A DNA stretch of 37,279 nt, taken from assembly GCF_902497995.1 (NCBI RefSeq), contig NZ_CABVII010000043.1:1-37279 (forward strand), written 5' to 3'. Origin of the DNA: Pseudomonas fluorescens. GTDB taxonomy: Bacteria > Pseudomonadota > Gammaproteobacteria > Pseudomonadales > Pseudomonadaceae. Made by a program: the position numbers and the translations under genes. Numbering within the stretch: the first letter of the stretch is position 1; every line of letters begins with the position of its first letter. The notes under the pieces were generated by a model that saw only the letters and a program-made list of their open reading frames with translations, searched no databases and was not told the DNA's origin. Of this stretch, positions 24,062 to 30,936 are shown one piece after another.

Positions 24062-26230
24062 ATGAGCAATAATTCATTCGACGTTACTGCCACCTCAGAA
24101 AAAGCTGTACCTGAGAATAACACGACCAACACCAATTATCGCCGCTGGATGACAGACATGGCGGCGGACATTGCGCACCTGAAACTGTATCAGCTGGCAA
24201 TTCCCGGCGCGCACAACTCGGGTGTCGATGCCGATGGAGGTTTTAATATTGGTGCAAAATGGGCAATCTGCCAATACAATGATTTTGCCTCTCAACTTGC
24301 CGCGGGGGCCCGCTACCTGGATTTACGTCTCGTTGACAGTAGCTATAAAAAAGATGTTGGCGGCAAGAAGCCAACCTATCAATTCAAAGAAATTTTCGAG
24401 TTCAAGCATGGTATTGTCGGCGTAGGCCGGCGATTGCAAGATTTGGTGTCGGCGGTAAACGATTTTTCCACCTCAAACCCTGGCGAAATAGTATTTATTG
24501 ACTTCCACCACTATGATCGAGGTAATTATTCCCATAATAGTTTAGAGCGGTGCCTGCCTTACTTCAACTCTATCAAGGATCGCCTGATACCATCCTCGGC
24601 GAGCGATTTAAGCATTGGTGAAATACGTCAAAAACACCCGAACTGTAATATAATTTTGTGTTTAAGTCATAATTATCCAACACCTGACTCCCCAGTCCCA
24701 GACAAATGGCCAGCCGGAGTGGTGCGCAGAGACCAGATATGGTTGCCCCTTAAACATGAATGGACTTCCGACGCCACTGAAGAAAATGTTACATCACTTG
24801 TAACTCAATCAACAACATCACCACCAAGCGGATACTGGGTACTATCTGCCGCCGCCGGCAGCCCTCCGATAGATTTGCGAGTTGACCACCCTATACGAAC
24901 AGAGGCGTTCGCCCCAGGACGCCAAAATACGAATATTCTCATGGTTGATTTTATTAACGGAAATAACGCTAGAACCAGTGTCGTCGACCGCTGTATCGAG
25001 CTCAGCAGGGCAAGAGGTAAAGATAAATCCAGCCCAACGGCGCCGACTAACTTAATTGTGGTGCCCAAGAATGAAACCATCGTCGATGGACAGGCCTACA
25101 ATACACTGGTGTTCTCATGGAACCCTTCCGCCGATAACTTGGGGGTGCGGAACTATGAGATATATCTGGATGATGTACTTTTTGCTTCATCCGGTAGCAG
25201 CCCTTACGAACACCAAAATTTCCCCTTGAAAAATTATGCGTTTACAGTAAAAGGGGTGGACATATCAAACAACCGATCCGGTTCATCCAACAGATTTGAT
25301 CTTGTTCAAGATATCATACATCCAACTGCACCTCGCAATTTTTCATATAGGAGTCCAAAAGCGTATGTGATATGGAGTAACTCAACTGATAACGCAGGAA
25401 TGAAAGGATATGAGGTCTACCTGAATGACCAGTTTTTGAGCTTTGTGACCTATCAATACAACAATGACCCTTATACTTACTTGCCTGAGCTCTCTCGAGA
25501 AGAGAAGCACGTGATAAAAGTTCGCGCTGTGGACATCAACGATCTTTTTTCCGAATACGGTACATTCGTAATCCCTGTAATCCCAAATTTGATCAATCGC
25601 AAAATTTTTATCACAGGATATGACGAGGAAAATGAAATATACAATGCTTGTTCAAAATGGGAACCCGATTCAGAACCTACTGTGGGCCTCCTATACCATT
25701 TCAAAATTGACGGCGGATTCATTTATCGATATTTTTTCCACCCCGGAGAAGAAATAATCTTTAATTTTCAGGCCCGCCAGGGACAAACAATCCAAACTCA
25801 AATCTGGACAATATATTCCGAATATCATCTAAAGGGACCTGAAGACATATTTATTTTTGACGCATCACGCCCAGAACCCATTAGCAATCTAAAATTCACT
25901 AATACCGCACAGGCTGGCACCTCTATCTCTTGGACGCCTTCAACTAGCACTAATGTAATAAATTACGCAATCTCGATAAATGAAGAATCTCCGATATTAA
26001 TTCCAAGCTCAGTAAATGCTTATACGTTCGAACCTCTTTCACCCGGCAAAGAATTTCTAATTGAGATATGGGCGCTTAATGACGTCGATGTCCCTTCTGC
26101 TTTGGAAGAGATCACAATTGAGCCTATCGATTTTACCCCCCCGGCAAGCCCGGAACGCCCGTTTTCAGTGCCGTCTCCCCCACCACGGCAACTGCCACCT
26201 GGACCGCCTCGACCGACAATGTTGCCGTAA
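24062..26230 (+). CDS. PI-specific phospholipase C X-domain protein with fibronectin type III modules (frame broken at its end)
   Basis: Residues 40 to about 315 form a PI-PLC X domain. LAIPGAHNSG carries His51, GARYLDLRL carries Arg84 and Asp87, and FKHGIV carries His116, matching the bacterial two-histidine mechanism; EIVFIDFHH follows. Three fibronectin type III modules follow (about 323-418, 419-500 and 600-690), with a beta-rich insert between the second and third. No signal peptide is present. AAGGAG lies seven bases before ATG 24062. Codon use is clearly A/T-richer than the flanks, so transfer is likely. After FTPP the frame leaves the FN3 reading at a run of seven C and ends in a 28-residue proline-rich tail. 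Substrate is unproven: lipid inositides or GPI anchors are the family's targets. Confidence 0.75.
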   Translation: MSNNSFDVTATSEKAVPENNTTNTNYRRWMTDMAADIAHLKLYQLAIPGAHNSGVDADGGFNIGAKWAICQYNDFASQLAAGARYLDLRLVDSSYKKDVGGKKPTYQFKEIFEFKHGIVGVGRRLQDLVSAVNDFSTSNPGEIVFIDFHHYDRGNYSHNSLERCLPYFNSIKDRLIPSSASDLSIGEIRQKHPNCNIILCLSHNYPTPDSPVPDKWPAGVVRRDQIWLPLKHEWTSDATEENVTSLVTQSTTSPPSGYWVLSAAAGSPPIDLRVDHPIRTEAFAPGRQNTNILMVDFINGNNARTSVVDRCIELSRARGKDKSSPTAPTNLIVVPKNETIVDGQAYNTLVFSWNPSADNLGVRNYEIYLDDVLFASSGSSPYEHQNFPLKNYAFTVKGVDISNNRSGSSNRFDLVQDIIHPTAPRNFSYRSPKAYVIWSNSTDNAGMKGYEVYLNDQFLSFVTYQYNNDPYTYLPELSREEKHVIKVRAVDINDLFSEYGTFVIPVIPNLINRKIFITGYDEENEIYNACSKWEPDSEPTVGLLYHFKIDGGFIYRYFFHPGEEIIFNFQARQGQTIQTQIWTIYSEYHLKGPEDIFIFDASRPEPISNLKFTNTAQAGTSISWTPSTSTNVINYAISINEESPILIPSSVNAYTFEPLSPGKEFLIEIWALNDVDVPSALEEITIEPIDFTPPASPERPFSVPSPPPRQLPPGPPRPTMLP

Positions 26231-26676
26231 CCGGTTATCAGATTTCGCTCAACGGTGCAGCGCCGATCCCCACCACAGGACTCAGCCACACTTTTAACGG
26301 GCTGAAAGACAGCACCACATACAGAATTGAAGTCCGGGCTATCGATGCCCAGGGCAATTTGTCCGACCCTTCATCTGCGTCTTTCGATACCCCAGACGGC
26401 ACACCTCCGAGCAAACCCGGAACGCCCGTTTTCAGTGCCGTCTCCCCTACCACGGCAACTGCCACTTGGACTGCCTCGACCGACAATGTTGCCGTAACCG
26501 GTTATCAGATTTCGCTCGACGGTGCAGCGCCGATCACCACCACAGAACTCAGCCACACTTTTAACGGGCTGAAAGACAGCACTACATACAGAATTGAAGT
26601 CCGGGCTATCGATGCCGAGGGCAACTTGTCCGACCCTTCATCTGCGTCTTTCGATACCCCAGACGTTACACCTCCG
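26143..26676 (+). repeat. Tandem 267-bp near-identical repeat (two FN3 modules)
   Basis: Copies begin at about 26143 and 26410; AACGCCCGTTTTCAGTGCCG recurs at exactly 267 bases (89 codons), with only scattered single-base differences over the unit. A third unit starts in the same way at 26677 but diverges after about 20 bases. Such identity points to recent duplication. Confidence 0.8.
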
Positions 26677-27771
26677 AGCAAGCCCGGAACGCCTGCAGCC
26701 ACCGATATCAGTTATGCCTCTGCAACCCTGCAATGGTCTGCCTCCACTGATAATGTCGCTGTAACCGGCTATGAGGTCTGGCTGAACGCCTCACTATTGA
26801 AAACAGTTACGGACACCCGTTACACCGCAACAGGACTGAAAGATAATACTTCATACACGTTCAAAATCATCGCCAAGGATGCCGCTGGCAATTCCTCGGA
26901 AACTGCCTTGGTGATGTTCACGACCAAAGTTGATACGACACCGCCGGCAAAACCTACAGCATTGGTAGCCACTAATGTTTCCAGCAGAGCTGCGATTCTC
27001 ACTTGGAGTAACACTTATGATGACCTGCGAGTAGATCACTACGAGATTTTAAGTGGAGATTCGGTGATCGCTGCCACAGAAACACGTACGCCGGCCTACC
27101 TGCTTACCGGACTTGTCGCAGGGACCGAGTACAGCCTGCGTGTATGCGCTTTGGACACAGCAGGCAATCGCTCTGCTGTAAGCGATCCTGTTGTCGTCAA
27201 GACCCCACGCTTGGGAGCACCAAAAAACGCGCGCGTCACAGCAGTCCAGTCCAATACAGTTAAGTTCGAATGGGACAGGCCGGATGATGCTATTGGCTTA
27301 CTCGGCTACCACACTGTTGTGCGTTTACCCAATGGCAGCGACATAAAATATAATTTTCCCGTGAGGGCGATTACAGCTACACCGCTCGGAGCAGCAAAAC
27401 GCTTTCAGGTCAGCATCACCGCTTACGATGCCGCCCAAATTGATTCAGAACCTCTGACCTTCGAGATCGCGACTACTGGGGCGGTGGCACGACCTGGTAC
27501 GCCGAAGTTTCTACGCCTGGTTCGCTTGGAGCCTGATTCAGCTTATTTTGAATGGGATGCCCCGGATGGACCCACTCGTCCAGACAAATACAACATCACT
27601 CTGAAAGGACCCGATGGAATACAAAGCGCAGAAACCGTCAGTGCCAATATATTATTTAACGGTAGTTATTACGATTACATAGAGTATGAATTGTCAGTGA
27701 CGGCGTCCAACGAAGCGGGGAACTTACTGCCGACAGTTATAAAATTCGCCGGTAGTATAGGCCGAAACTGA
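26143..27771 (+). pseudogene. Frameshifted continuation: six fibronectin type III modules
   Basis: This frame continues the FN3 array of the upstream gene; no start codon of its own is credible. The frames join at the C7 tract 26136-26142, where one extra C restores GKPGTPVFSAV in phase and no stop lies between. Six modules follow (from about 26143, 26410, 26677, 26935, 27211 and 27481). They show TATATWTASTDNVAVTGYQI and repeated PSKPGTP linkers, like the module linkers of secreted carbohydrate-active enzymes. The first two are nearly identical. The joined protein would be about 1,236 residues to 27771. FN3 modules usually act as spacers or adhesive stalks. Confidence 0.7.
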
Positions 27772-27997
27772 GCAACTTCCGTTACACGCAACTAGGGATT
27801 AGGGCCGTCTTGGAATGGAACGCGCCCCCCGGGCCCTCATCGTGACAGGCCCGGGGGGAAATGGGACCCCTTTTACTTCGGAGCAACCGACCTTGAACAC
27901 GGTACTTTTGAGAAACACCCGTTATCAGGCAAGGATCACAGCACTAAATGATCTCGGGGAATCCTCACCGTTAATCGCTGACTTCACCACCGAGTAG
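27756..27997 (+). pseudogene. Degraded last fibronectin type III module
   Basis: Two frames carry parts of one more FN3 module. Frame one (27756-27842) reads RPKLSNFRYTQLGIRAVLEW then NAPPGP and a stop. A second (27815-27997) reads LIVTGPGGNGTPFTSEQPTL then RYQARITALNDLGESSPLIA. Joining them to the preceding array needs one added base near 27755-27762 and one more in the C/G run near 27830. The end TDFTTE-like (ADFTTE) is a natural module end, and a terminator follows. No separate start is credible. Confidence 0.65.
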
Positions 27998-28015
27998 AGC
28001 TACTGCTGAAATTCG

Positions 28016-28064
28016 TCGCCGCGCCTGAGAAACAATGCGTTGTCCGCAGGTGCGGCGATTTTTT
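28016..28064 (+). terminator. Rho-independent terminator after the FN3 locus
   Basis: TCGCCGCGCCTG (28016-28027) pairs with CAGGTGCGGCGA (28047-28058) with one G-T pair, a smaller ACAA/TTGT stem in the loop, and six T at 28059-28064. It ends the plus-strand locus; the T-run overlaps the stop codon of the opposing ABC ATPase gene. Confidence 0.8.
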
Positions 28065-28797
28065 ACAAAACCTGCCGCAAAAAGGCCTGAGCCCGAGGAT
28101 CCTTCGGCGCGTCGAAGAACTCCGCTGGCGAAGCGTCTTCCAGCAACTTGCCATGATCGAAGAACAACACCCGATCCGCCACTTCCCGCGCAAAGCCCAT
28201 TTCGTGGGTGACGCAGACCATGGTCATGCCTTCCAGAGCCAACGTTTTCATCACGTCCAGCACTTCGCCGACCATTTCCGGGTCGAGCGCCGAGGTCGGC
28301 TCATCGAATAGCATGACCTTGGGCTCCATCGCCAATGCCCGAGCGATGGCCACACGCTGTTGCTGTCCACCGGAAAGGCGTGACGGAAACTCGTTGGCCT
28401 TTTGCGCAATGCCAACCTTCTCCAGCAACGCCAGGGCCTTGGCCTCGCGCTCTTTCTTGCCGCGCTTGCGCACGACCTTCTGGGCCAGGCAGAGGTTTTC
28501 CAGCACGGTCATGTGCGGGAACAGGTTGAAGTGCTGGAACACCATGCCGACTTCGCGCCGGTAGGCGTTGACGTCGGTTTTCGGGTCGGCCAGTTGCAGG
28601 CCGTCGATGCTGACCGAACCCGAGTCGAATTCTTCCAGGCCATTGAGGCAGCGCAGGAACGTCGACTTGCCGGAACCGGACGGGCCGATCACCACCAGCA
28701 CTTCCCCCTTGGCCACTTGAGTGGTGACGTTATCCACCGCGCGAACCACCTGGCCGCGGGTGTCGAAGACTTTTACCAGATCGCGGACTTCAATCAC
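28063..28797 (-). CDS. Amino-acid ABC transporter, ATP-binding protein
   Basis: This is the ATPase of a polar amino-acid uptake (PAAT family) system. It has Walker A GPSGSGKST, Q-loop FQHFNLF, the ABC signature LSGGQQQRV, Walker B VMLFDEPTS and H-loop VTHEMGF. The order and length (244 residues) match the GlnQ/HisP group. I choose GTG 28797 since GGAGG lies ten bases upstream; a TTG at 28818 is an in-frame alternative. The start overlaps the end of the permease gene, so the two are coupled. Genes are ordered binding protein, permease, ATPase on the minus strand. Confidence 0.93.
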   Translation of the reverse strand: MIEVRDLVKVFDTRGQVVRAVDNVTTQVAKGEVLVVIGPSGSGKSTFLRCLNGLEEFDSGSVSIDGLQLADPKTDVNAYRREVGMVFQHFNLFPHMTVLENLCLAQKVVRKRGKKEREAKALALLEKVGIAQKANEFPSRLSGGQQQRVAIARALAMEPKVMLFDEPTSALDPEMVGEVLDVMKTLALEGMTMVCVTHEMGFAREVADRVLFFDHGKLLEDASPAEFFDAPKDPRAQAFLRQVL

Positions 28798-29749
28798 TTT
28801 GCGCGAGCCTCCGCTCAAGCCGGCTGGCGATTTTCGACAGCGGCAGGTTGATCAACAGGTACAGCCCGGCCACGCAGAACAGGATTTCGAACGGCGAGAA
28901 CGAGGTGGTGATGACTTCGCGACCGCTTTTCAGCAGTTCGGTAATTGCGATCACCGACACCAGCGAGGTGTCCTTGACCAGACTGATGAATTGCCCGGCC
29001 AGCGGTGGCAATACTCGCTTGAAGGCCTGCGGTAGCACAACATGACGCATCGACTGGCCAGCGCTCAGACCGAGGGAGCGCGCCGCTTCGTTCTGGCCAC
29101 GGGCGATCGACTGCACACCGGAGCGGATGATCTCCGCCACGTAGGCACCGGTGAACAACGACAGTGCGGCGATCCCGGCAAATTCCCGGGACAGGTTCAT
29201 CACGGTGCCGATGAAGAAGTAGAAAATGAAGATCTGCACCAGCAGCGGCGTGCCGCGCACCAGTTCGACGTAAATGGTCGAGAGGTCGCGCAGGGTCGGG
29301 TTGTTCGACAGACGGCACAGGCCGGTGGCGAGGCCGATCAGGAGACCGAGCACTCCGGACACCAAGGACAACCACAAGGTGGTCCACAGGCCCCACATCA
29401 GTGGTCCTGCGGCCCAGTGCCGAGTTACACCAATCACGTCGCCTTCGGCCACGTCATCGCCCTGAGCGACTTGCAGGCTGTTGTCGTCGACGATTAACCG
29501 TTGCTCGTCGCCCGCATCGTTGCGCAGGGTGACTTCAGCCTTGTCGCCCTTGCGCACCAGTTCGCTGACAGTGGAAATGTCTGCAGCGCGCTGGGATTCT
29601 TCGGCGTGGTAGGCGAAGTATTGCGGCACGCGATTCCAGCGCCACTCGTAGGACATTAGCGAGGTGGCGTAGTACAAGGCGCCGGCCAGGCCGATCAGCA
29701 CCAACACGGTTAATACGTGCCAGGGCCATTGGGCTTTTTTATGTTTCAT
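28790..29749 (-). CDS. Amino-acid ABC transporter, permease protein
   Basis: The 319-residue inner-membrane protein has the PAAT permease domain from about residue 115. The signature loop EAARSLGLSAGQSMRHVVLPQAF that contacts the ATPase lies near its middle. Unusually, the first membrane helix (residues 11-31) is followed by about 80 periplasmic residues (YEWRWNRVPQYFAYHAEESQ ... EGDVIGVTRHWAAGP) before the transport helices. One permease gene suggests a homodimer. Its upstream side is a REP doublet that separates it from the binding-protein gene, and its end overlaps the ATPase gene. Confidence 0.93.
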   Translation of the reverse strand: MKHKKAQWPWHVLTVLVLIGLAGALYYATSLMSYEWRWNRVPQYFAYHAEESQRAADISTVSELVRKGDKAEVTLRNDAGDEQRLIVDDNSLQVAQGDDVAEGDVIGVTRHWAAGPLMWGLWTTLWLSLVSGVLGLLIGLATGLCRLSNNPTLRDLSTIYVELVRGTPLLVQIFIFYFFIGTVMNLSREFAGIAALSLFTGAYVAEIIRSGVQSIARGQNEAARSLGLSAGQSMRHVVLPQAFKRVLPPLAGQFISLVKDTSLVSVIAITELLKSGREVITTSFSPFEILFCVAGLYLLINLPLSKIASRLERRLAQSD

Positions 29750-29790
29750 TTATCAGCAAGTTCCAAATTCTGTGTCGCCAGGGAGGCCGT

Positions 29791-29876
29791 CTTCGCGAGC
29801 AAGCCCGCTCCCACATTGAACCGAGTCGTCAGCAACTACGCGGTGAATTGTGGGAGCGGGCTTGCTCGCGAATGGG
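29791..29876. repeat. REP doublet (REPIN) inside the ABC transporter operon
   Basis: CTTCGCGAGCAAGCCCGCTC at 29791 and TGTGGGAGCGGGCTTGCTCG ending near 29876 lie between the binding-protein and permease genes. This position could give more binding protein than membrane components. Confidence 0.92.
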
Positions 29877-29901
29877 GCGACGCGGTCTATCTGACCGAGC
29901 C

Positions 29902-30699
29902 TTATTCCATGTCCTTCAGCCAGGCAGTGTCTTTAAACCACTTGTCATGGATGCGATCGTAAGTGCCGTCTTCATGGATCTGGTGCAGGAAGTTGTTGAT
30001 GAAGTTGATGCTGTCGTAGTCACCCTTCTTCAGACCAAAGGCCAGCGGCTCGTAGGTGAACGGCTTGTCGAGGAACGTAAGTTTGCCGTTGCCGACCTTG
30101 TTGACCGCGACAACATTGTAAGGCGCGTCATAGATGAACGCGTCGGCCTTGCCGTTGACCACGTCGAGCACGGCTTCCTGCTCATTGTCGTAGCCGTGGT
30201 ACTTGGCTTTGGAGATCAGCTTTTTAGCGACCATTTCACCCGTGGTGCCGAGCTTGGAGGTAATGCGGTAATCGGCGGTGTTCAGGTCTTTGTACGACTT
30301 GATGGTGCCTTCCAGCTCCTTGCGGATCAGCAGGGTCTGGCCGACCACGATGAAGGGCTCACTGAAGTTCAGGCGCAGGTTGCGCTCCTGGGTCAGGGTC
30401 ATGCCGCTGCCGATCATGTCGAACTTGTCGGTGAGCAACGCCGGGATGATGCCGTCGTAGCCGGTGGACACCAGCTCCAGCTTGACGCCCATGGCCTTGG
30501 TCATGGCTTTGAGAATGTCGACTTCGAAGCCGATGATCTCGCCGCGTTTGTTGGTCATCTCGAACGGCATGTAGGTCGGGTCCATGCCGACTTTCAGCGT
30601 GCCGCGTTTGACCGCGTCATCGATGGCACCGGCCTGCGCCGCGCTGACTGCAACCAGTGCCGTGACGCCGACCAGCAGCATCGAGAGATACTTCTTCAT
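29902..30699 (-). CDS. Amino-acid ABC transporter, periplasmic substrate-binding protein
   Basis: The protein has a signal peptide (MKKYLSMLLVGVTALVAVSA then AQAG). A family 3 solute-binding fold follows: LKVGMDPTYMPFEM, GFEVDILKAMTKAMG, DMIGSGMTLTQERN and FSEPFIVVGQ, with the ligand-contact Arg in TQERN and the late Asp in DAFIYD. It captures a polar amino acid; the exact ligand cannot be read. ATG 30699 is chosen (with a neighbouring ATG at 30702) behind GGGGAC; an upstream in-frame extension lacks a signal peptide. It is the first gene of the operon, with a promoter at 30809-30836. Confidence 0.93.
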   Translation of the reverse strand: MKKYLSMLLVGVTALVAVSAAQAGAIDDAVKRGTLKVGMDPTYMPFEMTNKRGEIIGFEVDILKAMTKAMGVKLELVSTGYDGIIPALLTDKFDMIGSGMTLTQERNLRLNFSEPFIVVGQTLLIRKELEGTIKSYKDLNTADYRITSKLGTTGEMVAKKLISKAKYHGYDNEQEAVLDVVNGKADAFIYDAPYNVVAVNKVGNGKLTFLDKPFTYEPLAFGLKKGDYDSINFINNFLHQIHEDGTYDRIHDKWFKDTAWLKDME

Positions 30700-30808
30700 C
30701 ATCAAGTCCCCAAAACCATTGCGTTGTGAGGCGCGCAAACGGCGGGTTTCCCGTAAGAAACCGGCCGATACGGACAGAAATTGTCCGGGCGCACCAATTC
30801 GGGGACGG

Positions 30809-30836
30809 ATGCTAACGCACTCGGCCGTTTGCACAA
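30809..30836 (-). promoter_or_regulatory. Likely sigma-70 promoter of the ABC transporter operon
   Basis: On the minus strand TTGTGC (30836-30831), a 16-base spacer and TAGCAT (30814-30809) lie about 110 bases before the binding-protein start. Confidence 0.45.
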
Positions 30837-30862
30837 GGGTTTACACAGGATTTGTTGCTCTA

Positions 30863-30898
30863 AGGCCGATCGTTCCCACGCGTGGGAACGATCGGCCT
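30863..30898. repeat. Perfect 36-bp palindrome
   Basis: The left arm AGGCCGATCGTTCCCACG (30863-30880) is followed with no loop by its exact complement to 30898. The core CGTTCCCACGCGTGGGAACG resembles a short dispersed repeat I associate with fluorescent pseudomonads. It lies between the opgH terminator and the ABC operon promoter. Confidence 0.75.
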
Positions 30899-30901
30899 CG
30901 C

Positions 30902-30934
30902 AAAAAAAAGCCCCGCTCATTTAGCGGGGCTTTT
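30902..30934 (-). terminator. Rho-independent terminator of opgGH
   Basis: On the minus strand AGCCCCGCT, a five-base loop and AGCGGGGCT are followed by eight T (complement of A8 at 30902-30909). It starts directly behind the opgH stop codon. Confidence 0.92.
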
Positions 30935-30936
30935 CG

